Assembly: GCF_014643735.1 (NCBI RefSeq)
Contig: NZ_BMKA01000002.1
Coordinates: forward strand, 62,001-126,000
DNA from: Neptunicoccus cionae
GTDB lineage: Bacteria; Pseudomonadota; Alphaproteobacteria; Rhodobacterales; Rhodobacteraceae
Direction: 5' to 3'
Length of the DNA: 64,000 bases
The position numbers were made by a program, and so were the translations under genes. Below the pieces are notes generated by a model that saw only the letters and a program-made list of their open reading frames with translations, made no database searches and had not been told where the DNA came from. Positions 41,979 to 50,861 of this stretch are shown one piece after another. How positions within the stretch are numbered: the first letter of the stretch is position 1; each line of letters begins with the position of its first letter.

Positions 41979-42743
41979 ATGGCACAATACGAGACAGTCC
42001 GCCGCGCAGGTGTGGGTGTCGAAGCATCCCAGATCGACGCAGGCTTGCGCGCGCACATGAACAAGGTCTACGGCCTGATGGGCGTTGCGATGTTCATTAC
42101 CGGCATCGTCGCCTATTTCGTCGGCACGGATTTCGCCCGCGCTGTAAATGGCGAAGCGACACTGATCTTCCCTGTCGCCATGCTTCAAGCGATGTTCAGC
42201 AGCCCGATCAAATACGTTATCATGTTTGCTCCGCTGGCGGTGGTCTTCGGCTTCGGCGCGATGATTAACAAAATGTCACTGGGCACAGCACAGCTGGTGT
42301 TCTGGGGCTTCGCCGCCCTGATGGGCCTGTCGATTTCGTGGATCTTCGCGGTTTACACCGGCTTTTCCATCGCACAGATCTTCTTCGTGACTGCGATTGC
42401 CTTCGCGTCTTTGTCCCTGTGGGGCTATACCACGAAGAAAGACATCTCCGGCTGGGGCAGTTTCCTGTTCATGGGTCTGGTCGGCATTATCGTTGCGATG
42501 ATCCTGAACATCTTCCTGCAATCCCCTGCCATCATGTTCGCAATCAACGCGATCGGCGTGCTGATCTTTGCGGGTCTGACAGCGTATGACACGCAGAACA
42601 TCAAAAACACTTACCTTGCACACGCGCACCACGGCGACAACGAATGGCTTGGTAAATCCGCGATCATGGGCGCGCTGGGTCTTTATCTGAACTTCCTCAA
42701 CATGTTCATGATGCTGCTGGCCCTGTTCGGCAACCGCGAGTAA
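41979..42743 (+). CDS. Bax inhibitor-1/YccA (YbhL) family membrane protein
   Basis: 254 residues with seven hydrophobic segments. HMNKVYGLMGVAMFITGIVAYFVG begins the domain, and the C-terminal part GLTAYDTQNIKN followed by the last membrane helix is a family hallmark, with the conserved Asp of the pore region. Members act as pH-sensitive calcium leak channels or protease regulators. CGAGGAG before the ATG at 41979 fixes the start, though the frame is open from 41844. A strong terminator follows. Confidence 0.92.
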   Translation: MAQYETVRRAGVGVEASQIDAGLRAHMNKVYGLMGVAMFITGIVAYFVGTDFARAVNGEATLIFPVAMLQAMFSSPIKYVIMFAPLAVVFGFGAMINKMSLGTAQLVFWGFAALMGLSISWIFAVYTGFSIAQIFFVTAIAFASLSLWGYTTKKDISGWGSFLFMGLVGIIVAMILNIFLQSPAIMFAINAIGVLIFAGLTAYDTQNIKNTYLAHAHHGDNEWLGKSAIMGALGLYLNFLNMFMMLLALFGNRE

Positions 42744-42776
42744 TTGCAACCCACAGGATTGCAAACCGGATAACAG

Positions 42777-42802
42777 CCGGGGCCACTGGCCCCGGTTTTT
42801 TT
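42777..42802 (+). terminator. Rho-independent terminator of the YbhL-type gene
   Basis: CCGGGGCC (42777-42784) and GGCCCCGG (42788-42795) form a perfect stem with a three-base loop, followed by seven T. Confidence 0.92.
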
Positions 42803-42836
42803 ATGGACCATTCCCGATTACGCGAAGGAACTGTAG

Positions 42837-43526
42837 ATGAAGATCGTCATTCTGACAGGCGCAGGCATATCCGCCGAAAGTGGCCTTGGCACGTTCCGCG
42901 ATGCCGGCGGCCTATGGGAGAAATACCCCATCGAACAGGTCGCCACCCCCGAAGGCTTTGCCGCCGATCCCGCACTGGTCCACGGGTTTTACAACGCCCG
43001 CCGCGCCAACAGCCAAAGCGCGGCACCCAATGCTGCCCATGACGCGCTCGCAAAGCTGGAGGGTAAAATTGGGGAGAACCTGCTGATTGTGACACAGAAT
43101 GTAGACGACCTGCATGAACGGGCCGGAAGCAAATCTGTCTGGCACATGCACGGCGCCCTGAACCGAGCCAAATGTGCCGCTTGCGAACAGACGTGGAACG
43201 CGCCATCGGAGATGCACCCCGACGATCCCTGCCCCCACTGCCGCACGCCCGCGACCCGTCCGGACATCGTCTGGTTCGGGGAGATGCCCTACTATATGGA
43301 AGAAATCTACGACCGCCTGCATCAAGCCGATTTGTTCGTTTCCATCGGCACATCCGGTAACGTCTACCCCGCCGCCGGTTTCGTACAGGAAGCCGCCAAC
43401 GCAGGCGCGCGCACGCTGGAACTGAACCTCGAACCCTCGCTCGGCGCATCGAGCTTTGACGAGAGCCGTAACGGCCCGGCCAGCCAAATCGTACCCGAAT
43501 GGGTGGACAGCCTGTTAAAGGGCTAA
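42837..43526 (+). CDS. cobB: NAD-dependent protein deacylase (sirtuin)
   Basis: 229-residue Sir2-family enzyme. GAGISAESGLGTFRD binds NAD, TQNVDDLHERAG is the second NAD motif, and the catalytic His is in WHMHGAL. Four Cys (AKCAACEQ, PCPHCRT) hold the zinc. FYNARRANSQ contains the Y-x-x-R pair that in SIRT5-type sirtuins recognises succinyl-lysine, so desuccinylation as well as deacetylation is expected. Its stop overlaps the stop of the convergent gene by three bases. Confidence 0.92.
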   Translation: MKIVILTGAGISAESGLGTFRDAGGLWEKYPIEQVATPEGFAADPALVHGFYNARRANSQSAAPNAAHDALAKLEGKIGENLLIVTQNVDDLHERAGSKSVWHMHGALNRAKCAACEQTWNAPSEMHPDDPCPHCRTPATRPDIVWFGEMPYYMEEIYDRLHQADLFVSIGTSGNVYPAAGFVQEAANAGARTLELNLEPSLGASSFDESRNGPASQIVPEWVDSLLKG

Positions 43527-44488
43527 ACCGTCACCCTGTTAGGCACGTCCTCACCCGCGAAAAAGGCCCGCAGGTTTTCGACCGCCATCAACCCCATCTG
43601 TGTGCGCACATCCAGTGCAGCGGTGCCCAGATGGGGCAGCAGCGACACGTTCTTTAATGCACGCAGAGCCTCTGGCACCTCTGGCTCGTTCTCGTAAACA
43701 TCCAAACCTGCGCCACCTATGCTGCCCGATTGCAACGCAGCGATCAAAGCGGCCTCATCCACCACATCCCCCCGCGCTGTGTTCACTAGAATGCCGTGGG
43801 GTTTCATCGCGTCCAGTTCAGCTGCACCGATCATATGCTGGTTCGCAGCACCACCGGGCACGGATAAGGACACCACATCCGCCGCCGCCATCACTTCCGC
43901 CACAGAGCCAAGCTGACGCGCAGGCACACCACAATCCGCAACGGTGGAGCGGTTGTAGAACACTACATCCATCCCAAACCCAAAGTGGCACCGTTTCGCA
44001 ATCGCCTTACCGATCCGCCCCATGCCAATCACACCAAGGGTTTTACCGCTAACATGCAGCCCGAGATACTGAGTCGGGTGCCACCCTTCCCAACTGCCAT
44101 CCCGCACCGCCGCTTCCGCCTCACTGGCGCGCCGCGCGGTCATCAGCATCAGCAGCACAGCAATATCCGCAGTCGCGTCCGTCACCGCCCCCGGCGTGTT
44201 GGACACAACCATGCCAGCCGCCTCTGCCGCCGCCACGTCGATATGGTTATACCCCACACCAAAATTCGCCAGCACACGCGCTTTATCAGCACCCGGCAGA
44301 ACATCCGCCCCCAGCGGATCACCCAGTGTCGGCAAAACCCCGTCGTACTCTGCCAGAACCGAACCCATCTCACTCTTGCTCAGGGGTTGGGTCTCGGCCC
44401 GTACCGTCAGATCAAAATGCCGCGCAGCCTCTTCCAGCACCTTATCCGGCAAGGGCCGCGTCACGAATACTCTAGGCAAATCAGCCAT
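43523..44488 (-). CDS. D-isomer 2-hydroxyacid dehydrogenase (glyoxylate/hydroxypyruvate reductase-like)
   Basis: 321 residues. NAD(P) loop GVIGMGRIGKAIAKR, catalytic Arg in NTARGDVVDE, Glu in ENEPEVPE and His in LLPHLGTA. NFGVGYNHIDVAAA is the substrate-side motif. It probably reduces glyoxylate or hydroxypyruvate. The ATG at 44488 is used; two codons upstream a TTG is in frame. The leader of this gene is a copy of a short dispersed repeat that also supplies its ribosome site. Confidence 0.88.
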   Translation of the reverse strand: MADLPRVFVTRPLPDKVLEEAARHFDLTVRAETQPLSKSEMGSVLAEYDGVLPTLGDPLGADVLPGADKARVLANFGVGYNHIDVAAAEAAGMVVSNTPGAVTDATADIAVLLMLMTARRASEAEAAVRDGSWEGWHPTQYLGLHVSGKTLGVIGMGRIGKAIAKRCHFGFGMDVVFYNRSTVADCGVPARQLGSVAEVMAAADVVSLSVPGGAANQHMIGAAELDAMKPHGILVNTARGDVVDEAALIAALQSGSIGGAGLDVYENEPEVPEALRALKNVSLLPHLGTAALDVRTQMGLMAVENLRAFFAGEDVPNRVTV

Positions 44489-44512
44489 CTTCAATGTTCC
44501 TCAAATACTCAG
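44486..44512 (-). repeat. Dispersed TATTT-GAACATTGAAG repeat, copy 1
   Basis: Reading on the minus strand, GAGTATTTGAGGAACATTG then AAGATG. Nearly the same sequence occurs at 54921-54948 (minus) and a weaker copy at 60379-60406 (plus). The copy includes the gene's ribosome site and start codon. Confidence 0.6.
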
Positions 44513-44539
44513 ATTCCCAAGTCGCCACACATGCGGCGC

Positions 44540-44893
44540 TTAATGCAGCCGCCCGCCCGCTGGCACGGTTTGATCGGGACGCACCAATACGATTTCACCG
44601 TTTGCATCCGGCACACCCAGCACCAGCACCTCGGACATCACAGGACCGATCTGGCGGGGTGGAAAGTTCACCACCGCCATAACCTGCGTCCCGACCAGCG
44701 TTTCTGGAGTGTAATTTGCGGTGATCTGCGCCGAGGATTTTTTCTCCCCCAACTTTCCGCCAAAATCCACCCAAAGCTTGATCGCCGGCTTGCGTGCTTC
44801 CGGAAAAGGTTCGGCGCGGGTGATCACCCCGGTGCGCACATCGACTTTCATGAATTCGTCAAAGCTGATGATATCATCTTTAAGATTGCTCAT
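44540..44893 (-). CDS. csaA: CsaA-like tRNA-binding protein
   Basis: 117 residues, a stand-alone tRNA-binding OB fold. ISFDEFMKVDVRTGVITRAEPFPEARKPA and the C-terminal segment MSEVLVLGVPDANGEIVLVRPD are characteristic. CsaA proteins have been linked to chaperone activity in secretion. Its ATG overlaps the proC stop (ATGA), so the two are coexpressed. Confidence 0.9.
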   Translation of the reverse strand: MSNLKDDIISFDEFMKVDVRTGVITRAEPFPEARKPAIKLWVDFGGKLGEKKSSAQITANYTPETLVGTQVMAVVNFPPRQIGPVMSEVLVLGVPDANGEIVLVRPDQTVPAGGRLH

Positions 44894-45711
44894 TTCGCCA
44901 ACTCCCGACTGCGGTCTGCGGCGGCTTTTACGCCCCGTTTTAATAGCGCCGGAAATCCGTCCCGATCATCCATCAGAACCTCCAGTGCAGCCGCTGTTGT
45001 GCCGCCGGGCGAAGTGACGTTTTTACGCAATTGCCCCGGATCATCCTCGGACTGCTCCGCCAAGGCCCCTGCCCCCGCGACGGTGGCGCGGGCCAGTTGC
45101 AGGGACAGCTCCGCGCTCAGCCCTTCGGCCTGCCCCGCAGCGGCGAGCGTTTCGATCAGGTGGAACACATAGGCCGGACCGGATCCCGAAACCGCAGTCA
45201 CCGCATCCATCTGCCCTTCATTTTCCAGCCGGACAGTCTGGCCGACGGCTTGCAGCAGGTTCTCGGCCATTTGCAGATCATCTTCTGAGGTTTGTTCGTT
45301 CCCGATCAGCGCGGTAATGCCCTTGGACACCGCCGCTGGCGTGTTCGGCATGGCGCGGATAATCGGGGTCTGCGCCCCTAAAACCGCTTCAAATGCGGCG
45401 ATCGGGGTTCCGGCGGCCACCGAGATAAAGACGGTCGACCCGTTGCCCATTGCCTGCAATCGGGGCAAGGCATCGCCCATCATCTGCGGTTTGACTGCGA
45501 CGATACAGACCGCCGGCGCTTCTGGCAGCTCCGTGTTCACGCCCACACCATCAGATTGCAGCGCTTGCACCCAGTCAGACGGGGCCGGATCAAGTATGGA
45601 AACAGACGTGGGTTTTACCCCTTGGGCCAGCCAGCCCTGCAACATAGCAGAGCCCATTTTCCCACAGCCAAGCAGCACAAGACCGCCTTTATTCACACGT
45701 TGCAAAGTCAC
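44890..45711 (-). CDS. proC: Pyrroline-5-carboxylate reductase
   Basis: 273 residues. The NADPH loop is LLGCGKMGSAMLQGWL; IIRAMPNTPAAVSKGITAL and AVSGSGPAYVFHLIETLA are strong ProC signatures; VTSPGGTTAAALEVL is the C-terminal conserved segment. It makes the last step of proline synthesis. The start is a GTG with AAGGTGA upstream. It is the first of a two-gene unit with csaA. Confidence 0.95.
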   Translation of the reverse strand: MTLQRVNKGGLVLLGCGKMGSAMLQGWLAQGVKPTSVSILDPAPSDWVQALQSDGVGVNTELPEAPAVCIVAVKPQMMGDALPRLQAMGNGSTVFISVAAGTPIAAFEAVLGAQTPIIRAMPNTPAAVSKGITALIGNEQTSEDDLQMAENLLQAVGQTVRLENEGQMDAVTAVSGSGPAYVFHLIETLAAAGQAEGLSAELSLQLARATVAGAGALAEQSEDDPGQLRKNVTSPGGTTAAALEVLMDDRDGFPALLKRGVKAAADRSRELAK

Positions 45712-45811
45712 GTCATCACCTTCTTAAAATCCTGCCGAGTCACGGCGGACCTTGGGCGATGACCATAGGGAAATCAAGCCCGACTGCGAGGCTTCATTAC
45801 AGCATCTGTCT

Positions 45812-46315
45812 TCAGGCGCGCCCGTAAGCTTCTGACATGGCGATATCCATCGCACGTTCAACGGTTTCGTCACCCCAGCAGATCAACTGGAAGGCCGGAT
45901 AGAACCGCTCGCAAGCCATAACAGCCGCTGAAAGCATCTGGTCCACCTGCTCGGGCGCTGCAGAAACGCCGCCCCCAAGCATCAGGCCGTAACGGTAGAC
46001 CATCAACTGCTGTTCATCCCAAAGGGAAAACGACCCCGCCCAGCATTTGTCGTTCGCCAGATTCATCGCCTGAAACAGCGCCGGAAGCTTTTCTTCCGGT
46101 GGTGCCATTTCGAACGAACAGATCATTCGCAGGGTTTCATCATAGGCCGACCACGCCAATGTAATGGAATAGGTGCGCCATGCCCCTTCGATCGCCATAG
46201 CGATCTGGTCTTCGGCGACACGATCAAATGCCCAATCGTAATGTTCGGCCAAAGTTTCGACCACATCAATTGGATGCATTTCACCGCTATCAAGATATTG
46301 CTCTGTGCTTGTCAT
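45812..46315 (-). CDS. YbjN domain-containing protein
   Basis: 167 residues of the YbjN (putative sensory transduction regulator) family: IDVVETLAEHYDWAFDR, MAIEGAWRTYSITLAW, ALFQAMNLANDKCWAGSF and the C-terminal PAFQLICWGDETVERAM. Family function is unclear; in E. coli a YbjN protein affects motility and stress. It lies upstream of proC on the same strand with a 100-base gap. Confidence 0.85.
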   Translation of the reverse strand: MTSTEQYLDSGEMHPIDVVETLAEHYDWAFDRVAEDQIAMAIEGAWRTYSITLAWSAYDETLRMICSFEMAPPEEKLPALFQAMNLANDKCWAGSFSLWDEQQLMVYRYGLMLGGGVSAAPEQVDQMLSAAVMACERFYPAFQLICWGDETVERAMDIAMSEAYGRA

Positions 46316-46448
46316 GCCTGCTGCCTTCTTGTTTGCCCACCCGATACGCGCCGCAACAATTTATAGGTCTTAGCGCTAGGTTTACGGATTTTTCCCGCTT
46401 GCCTTACAATATATGGTGTAAGCAATCGTGAGGCATGTAAAGAAAAAA

Positions 46449-46476
46449 CTGGGGAGCCCAACCGATCCATCCCCAG
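46449..46476 (-). terminator. Second terminator after pyrE
   Basis: Minus-strand CTGGGGA and TCCCCAG form a 7-base stem with a 14-base loop, followed by TTTTTTCTTT. It lies beyond the first terminator at 46507-46532. The rest of the 267-base gap to the YbjN gene shows nothing else clear. Confidence 0.6.
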
Positions 46477-46506
46477 CTATTTCGCTTTTATCCACAAGAA
46501 AACGGC

Positions 46507-46532
46507 AAAACCCCCCGCTTTTTGGCGGAGGG
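46507..46532 (-). terminator. Rho-independent terminator of pyrE
   Basis: Minus-strand CCCTCCGC pairs with GCGGGGGG (one wobble) followed by TTTT, 51 bases after the pyrE stop. Confidence 0.65.
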
Positions 46533-46582
46533 TTGCGATGGATCGACCGATAAGGTCAGCTTAACAGGGAAGCGCGCGAATC

Positions 46583-47284
46583 CTATCCGGCACTTGGCAG
46601 CTCGTAGACGCCGCCGTTTGCTTTGGACCATTCCAGCGGTGCGTTCAGGAAGGCCTCCACCTGATCGAGCGTCTTGTCGTCGAAATTACCTTGGGCGCGG
46701 GCCACTTTGAGCACGTCCCACCATGTCACCAGATAGTGCAGCTTCAGGCCGTTTTCGGCCAGCATTTCATGGGTATTTTTGAAAATGTCGTAATAGAAAA
46801 CCACCAGTGTGTGGTCGCAGGTGGCACCCGCCTTGCGGATCGCCTCGGCAAAGCGCAGCTTGGAGCCGCCGTCGGTGGTCAGATCCTCTACCAGCAGAAC
46901 GCGTTGGCCTTCGGAAATATCACCTTCAATTTGCGCATCCCGCCCGTACCCTTTGGGCTTTTTGCGCACATATTGCATCGGCAGTGCCATGCGTTCCGCG
47001 ATCCATGCCGCAAACGGAATACCGGCGGTTTCACCACCAGCCGCTGCATCAAATTGTTCAAACCCCACATCGCGGTAGAGCGTCGCCACGGCGAAATCCA
47101 TCAGCGCGCTGCGGATATGGGGGTAGGAAATAAGCTTGCGGCAGTCGATATACACCGGAGAGGCCAGCCCGCTGGCAAAGGTATAAGGTTCGTCCGCGCG
47201 GAAATTGACTGCCTTGATTTCCAGCAGCATTTTAGCTGCCAGTTCGGCCATCGCGTCTTTATCGATAAAACTGTTGGAAAACAT
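46583..47284 (-). CDS. pyrE: Orotate phosphoribosyltransferase
   Basis: 233 residues from the ATG at 47284, which has AAGGAG eight bases upstream; the frame is open to 47485 but the extra residues look noncoding. [21 protein letters not shown] is the PRPP-binding motif, and [16 protein letters not shown] is the OPRT loop. It converts orotate and PRPP to OMP in pyrimidine synthesis. It is divergent from the acyl-CoA-ligase-like gene. Confidence 0.95.
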   Translation of the reverse strand: MFSNSFIDKDAMAELAAKMLLEIKAVNFRADEPYTFASGLASPVYIDCRKLISYPHIRSALMDFAVATLYRDVGFEQFDAAAGGETAGIPFAAWIAERMALPMQYVRKKPKGYGRDAQIEGDISEGQRVLLVEDLTTDGGSKLRFAEAIRKAGATCDHTLVVFYYDIFKNTHEMLAENGLKLHYLVTWWDVLKVARAQGNFDDKTLDQVEAFLNAPLEWSKANGGVYELPSAG

Positions 47285-47464
47285 GTGCAGCACTCCTTGG
47301 ATCGCAAGTGACCTGCTCTTAGAACAAGACCGCCCGCAATAAAAGCACAAGCCGCGGTCTGCATGCAAAAAATGCACGGTTCTGCGCGATCGCCTGCGAA
47401 TGTACCACACACGCCCCGTTGCAACAGGATTGAGCCGCCCCCCAAACCCCGCTACACCGCCTGT

Positions 47465-48595
47465 ATGAACAGGCTCATCTGGCACCCGAAAGCAGCGCTA
47501 ACAGATTTTGACGGTGTCACCCTGACAGCGGCACAGGCCGCTGGCGTCCCCGCCGCGCGTCAATGCGATCCCGCCCAACCCGCCCGCGCCATGGCGGCTT
47601 TCTTCAATGCGCTTGATGCAGGTCTGTCGCCCGTGGTTGGTCCACAGGTCGATGCCCCTGATCTGGCGGGTCACTTTTTCACCCTGACGGGGGGCAGCAG
47701 CGGCCCGCCCAAGGTCATCCGGCGCAGCGCTGCCAGTTGGGGGCATTCGATCAAGGTGCTGGGGGAACGGCTCGGCCTTGGTCCTGATGCGCGGGTGGGC
47801 GTGCTTGGTGATCTTACCTATTCCCTGTCACTTTATGCAGCGGTCGAAGCCTTGTGCTGCGGGGCCCATCTGCATTTCCTGCCCCGCGCCGGATTGAACG
47901 CTCGCGGCATCACCCACCTTTACGCCACCCCGACGCAACTGCGTCTGATCCGCCAGACCGCACCGGATGTGACCCATGTCATCAGCGGGGGTGGTCCGTT
48001 TGATCCAGCAACAGCGGCGCATGTGGCAACTGTGTTGCCCAACGCGCGGGTCTGGCGGTTTTACGGCGCGGCAGAGACCAGTTTCGTCACGCTGGCCGAC
48101 AGTTATACCCCCGCAAACGCGGTCGGTGCTCCCTTCCCCGGTGTCGAGATTGAAATCCGCGATCCGCAGGGGCAGCCTTGTCAAACCGGCGCAGAGGGTC
48201 TGGTCTGGCTCCGCAGCCCAATGGTGTTTACGGAATACGCCAGCGGGCAAAGCGACAGTACAAGGGTTGAGAACGGATGGATCACTGTCGGGGAAATCGG
48301 CAGATTAGGGCGTAACGGCTTTCTTTTTCTGACAGGGCGGCAGGATCGTATCCTCACGATTGCCGATACTTCGGTGTCGCTGGATCAACTGGAAACCGGC
48401 CTGATCACCGCTGGCGCAACTGCCGCCGCGGTTTTGCCGGTGCCTGATCCGCTGCGCGGCTATATCCTGCACGGATTTGTTGAAGGTTCAGTACCCTGCC
48501 CGCCTGCGCTGAAAACCCTGACCAGCCTGCCCGAACTGCCCCGTCTTGCGTCTGGGAAACCGGACTACCGCGCTTTGGAACGGTTGTTGCCATGA
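47465..48595 (+). CDS. Short AMP-binding (acyl-CoA ligase-like) enzyme
   Basis: 376 residues, shorter than standard acyl-CoA ligases (500 or more), with the N-terminal region reduced. The adenylation core is present: [17 protein letters not shown] (P loop), [25 protein letters not shown] and the C-terminal catalytic Lys in [10 protein letters not shown]. Its stop overlaps the thiolase start as ATGA. The pair next to bioY recalls yhfT-yhfS-bioY of Bacillus, where the genes belong to the biotin regulon. Substrate unknown; a pimelate- or biotin-related acid is a guess. Confidence 0.82.
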   Translation: MNRLIWHPKAALTDFDGVTLTAAQAAGVPAARQCDPAQPARAMAAFFNALDAGLSPVVGPQVDAPDLAGHFFTLTGGSSGPPKVIRRSAASWGHSIKVLGERLGLGPDARVGVLGDLTYSLSLYAAVEALCCGAHLHFLPRAGLNARGITHLYATPTQLRLIRQTAPDVTHVISGGGPFDPATAAHVATVLPNARVWRFYGAAETSFVTLADSYTPANAVGAPFPGVEIEIRDPQGQPCQTGAEGLVWLRSPMVFTEYASGQSDSTRVENGWITVGEIGRLGRNGFLFLTGRQDRILTIADTSVSLDQLETGLITAGATAAAVLPVPDPLRGYILHGFVEGSVPCPPALKTLTSLPELPRLASGKPDYRALERLLP

Positions 48596-49692
48596 GGCAA
48601 GCCTACATCATTGCCGGATACCGCAGCGCAGTCGCCCCCGAAAACGGTGCCTTTGCGCGATTGGCACTCCACGAACTGGCAGCGCCGATTTTACAGACAT
48701 GTTTAACGAGTTGCCCCTGCGATGTGGATGAGGTGGTCCTGTCAAACGCGCTCTACGGTGGCGGAAATCCGGCACGAATGGCAGCACTTGCTGCGGGATT
48801 ACCCGAAACGGTGGCGGGCCTGTCCATCGACCGCCAATGCGCCGGTGGCCTTGATGCGGTACTGCTGGCAGCGCGTCTTGTGCAATCCGGCGCGGCGCGG
48901 GCGGTTCTGGCGGGCGGCGCTGAAAGCCATTCGCGCCGCCCAGTTCGCATGCGTACCGATCCCGACGGCGGGCCGCCTGTCGCCTATGACCGCCCGCCGT
49001 TCAGCCCCTTTGCAGGGCGTGATCCTGACCTGCATGAAAGTGCCGCGCAACTGGCGGATGATCTTGGCATAACCCGCGCCGAACAGGACCAGTTCGCCGT
49101 GAGCAGCCACGCCAAAGCCCGCGCCGCAATTGGACAGATGGGACAGGAGATCGTGCCGCTGAATGGTTTGGACAGGGACGCCTTCACCCGCAATCTGTCG
49201 ACACGTACCGCAGAACGTGCGCCGAAGATTACTGGCAGCCTAAGCGCGGCCAACACTGCTGTGAAAGCCGATGCCGCTGCATTTCTTCTCGTGGTGGATG
49301 AAAGCCTCGCCACAGAGGTTGCACATCTCAGACCCGCCCGCATTGTTGCTGGCGCCACACTCGGCGCTGCGCCGGAAACACCAGCGACCGCGCCGGTTTC
49401 GGCCATCGCTGCCGCATTCGCGCAGACGGGGACATCTGCGAACCAACTGTCCTGTAGTGAGGTAATGGAAGCCTATGCGGTGCAAGCCATCGCCTGCCAA
49501 CGGGCGGCGGGGCTTGATCCTGAAACGATGAATCGCGGCGGCGGCGCTTTGGCGCGGGGGCATCCTATCGGGGCGTCAGGCGCGATTAATGCTGTGCGGC
49601 TGTTTCACGAATTACAGCAGGCGGGTGGCACAGGTCTGGCCGCAATTGCTGCAGCGGGCGGATTAGGGACCGCCCTGCTGCTAGAGGTGTAA
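48592..49692 (+). CDS. Thiolase-like protein with altered active site
   Basis: 366 residues of the thiolase family. The nucleophile Cys is kept (SIDRQCAGGLDAV) and so is the His loop (GGALARGHPIGASGAINAV). Two usual catalytic residues differ: the NEAFA motif reads MEAYAVQA, with Met for Asn, and the C-terminal CxGGGxG motif reads AAIAAAGGLG, with Ala for the second Cys. It is translationally coupled to the ligase gene and convergent with bioY, three bases apart. It resembles YhfS. Standard acetoacetyl-CoA thiolase chemistry is doubtful. Confidence 0.82.
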   Translation: MRQAYIIAGYRSAVAPENGAFARLALHELAAPILQTCLTSCPCDVDEVVLSNALYGGGNPARMAALAAGLPETVAGLSIDRQCAGGLDAVLLAARLVQSGAARAVLAGGAESHSRRPVRMRTDPDGGPPVAYDRPPFSPFAGRDPDLHESAAQLADDLGITRAEQDQFAVSSHAKARAAIGQMGQEIVPLNGLDRDAFTRNLSTRTAERAPKITGSLSAANTAVKADAAAFLLVVDESLATEVAHLRPARIVAGATLGAAPETPATAPVSAIAAAFAQTGTSANQLSCSEVMEAYAVQAIACQRAAGLDPETMNRGGGALARGHPIGASGAINAVRLFHELQQAGGTGLAAIAAAGGLGTALLLEV

Positions 49693-49695
49693 GCC

Positions 49696-50244
49696 TCAGG
49701 CGCGGGACATAACCGCCCGCGGACGTGCCTTGTAGATGGTGCCGGTAATTGCCCCTGCAACCACCGCTTTGACCAGATCACCCGGAACAAACGGGATCAT
49801 CGCAGTCGCAATGGCATCGGGCAGCGCGGCGCCGGTCATTGCCATGTAATACGGCACAGCAATCAGGTAGAGCACACCGATCCCGCCAAAGACCGATGCC
49901 ACACCTGCGGCCACACCCACACGGGCACCGCGCATCCAGCGCATCGACAGACCTGTGGCAAATGCCGCAACCGGAAAGCCAAAAAGGAAACCCGCCCATG
50001 GGGTTGTGAACACGCCCAAACCGCCACGTCCGCCAGCAAGCAGCGGCAGGCCAAGAGCAACGAGCCCCAAGAACAACAGCACGGCCAGCGCGCCTTTTCG
50101 TGCGCCCAGCATGGCCCCGCACAACATGATCCCCATAGATTGCGCCGTGATGGGAATGCCGCTTAGCAGGGTCACTTTTGGCAGCAGGCCAAGGGCCGCA
50201 ATCAGGGCCGCAAAAACTGCGATGTATACGATGTTTCTTTCCAT
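49696..50244 (-). CDS. bioY: Biotin transporter substrate-binding S component BioY
   Basis: 182 residues with six hydrophobic helices. ITAQSMGIMLCGAMLGARKGALAVLLFLG and the segment GRGGLGVFTTPWAGFLFGFP are strong BioY signatures; FVPGDLVKAVVAGAI is the C-terminal one. BioY binds biotin in the membrane. It is the last gene of bioMNY. Confidence 0.95.
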   Translation of the reverse strand: MERNIVYIAVFAALIAALGLLPKVTLLSGIPITAQSMGIMLCGAMLGARKGALAVLLFLGLVALGLPLLAGGRGGLGVFTTPWAGFLFGFPVAAFATGLSMRWMRGARVGVAAGVASVFGGIGVLYLIAVPYYMAMTGAALPDAIATAMIPFVPGDLVKAVVAGAITGTIYKARPRAVMSRA

Positions 50245-50258
50245 GGTCTCTCTCGCTT

Positions 50259-50861
50259 TTATTCCCGCAGACCGCCACGCGCGCGCAACGCTTCGGCGAC
50301 TTGATCCGCATCATCCAGTGCCGACACCGCAAGGGGGGCAATAATTCGTGGGCCGGCCCGACGTGCAGATCGCGCCCGCCAAGCCTCTGCCAGACGCGCA
50401 CCGCGCTGGCCTAACACAGGGGTAAAGCGGATCACCAATGCAAAAGCAAGTGCTATCCTTTCGGGGGGAATTCCAACCCTGCGTAAGGGCGATAGCAGCC
50501 GGATCACCAGATCCATCATATCGCTTAAGCGGCTGGTCATAGTCACAAAATTCGCAAACCCGAACAGAAGCAGCATTTTAAGAACAATCACCGCCCCTTG
50601 ATGCAAACGCCCGACAAAGATGTGGTACACAAGGATGATCACCACAAACCAAAGCACCGGACGCAGCGCCCGCAGACTGGCCTGAAATCCCGCGCGTCCA
50701 AGGCTGGTCCAGCCCAGCAGCACCAGTGCCAGCCCTGCAACTATGGGGGCGATGCTGTCTAGTGGGAAGGTCACAAAAGTCAGCGCGAACAGAGTGGCGA
50801 GTTTCCAGCCAACCGGAATGCGATGTGCCCAGCTTTGACGTTCCAGCGTCAGGCTCAACAT
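50259..50861 (-). CDS. bioN: Biotin ECF transporter transmembrane protein (EcfT/BioN)
   Basis: 200 residues. Hydrophobic helices are followed by the coupling segments: RRVGIPPERIALAFALVIRF and the Ala-Arg motif in EAWRARSARR, which contacts the ATPase. Its start overlaps the bioM stop by seven bases. It links the BioM ATPase to BioY. Confidence 0.92.
   Translation of the reverse strand: MLSLTLERQSWAHRIPVGWKLATLFALTFVTFPLDSIAPIVAGLALVLLGWTSLGRAGFQASLRALRPVLWFVVIILVYHIFVGRLHQGAVIVLKMLLLFGFANFVTMTSRLSDMMDLVIRLLSPLRRVGIPPERIALAFALVIRFTPVLGQRGARLAEAWRARSARRAGPRIIAPLAVSALDDADQVAEALRARGGLRE

Noticed and set aside
47285-47464. A BioR-type operator (TTATCTATAA-like) upstream of the ligase/thiolase pair
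   Set aside because: I read the region on both strands and found no such sequence, so biotin regulation of the pair is not supported by a visible site.
46583-47485. A 300-codon version of pyrE starting at 47485
   Set aside because: The extra 67 residues are Arg/Cys rich and unlike PyrE; the ATG at 47284 has a good ribosome site and the family N terminus.
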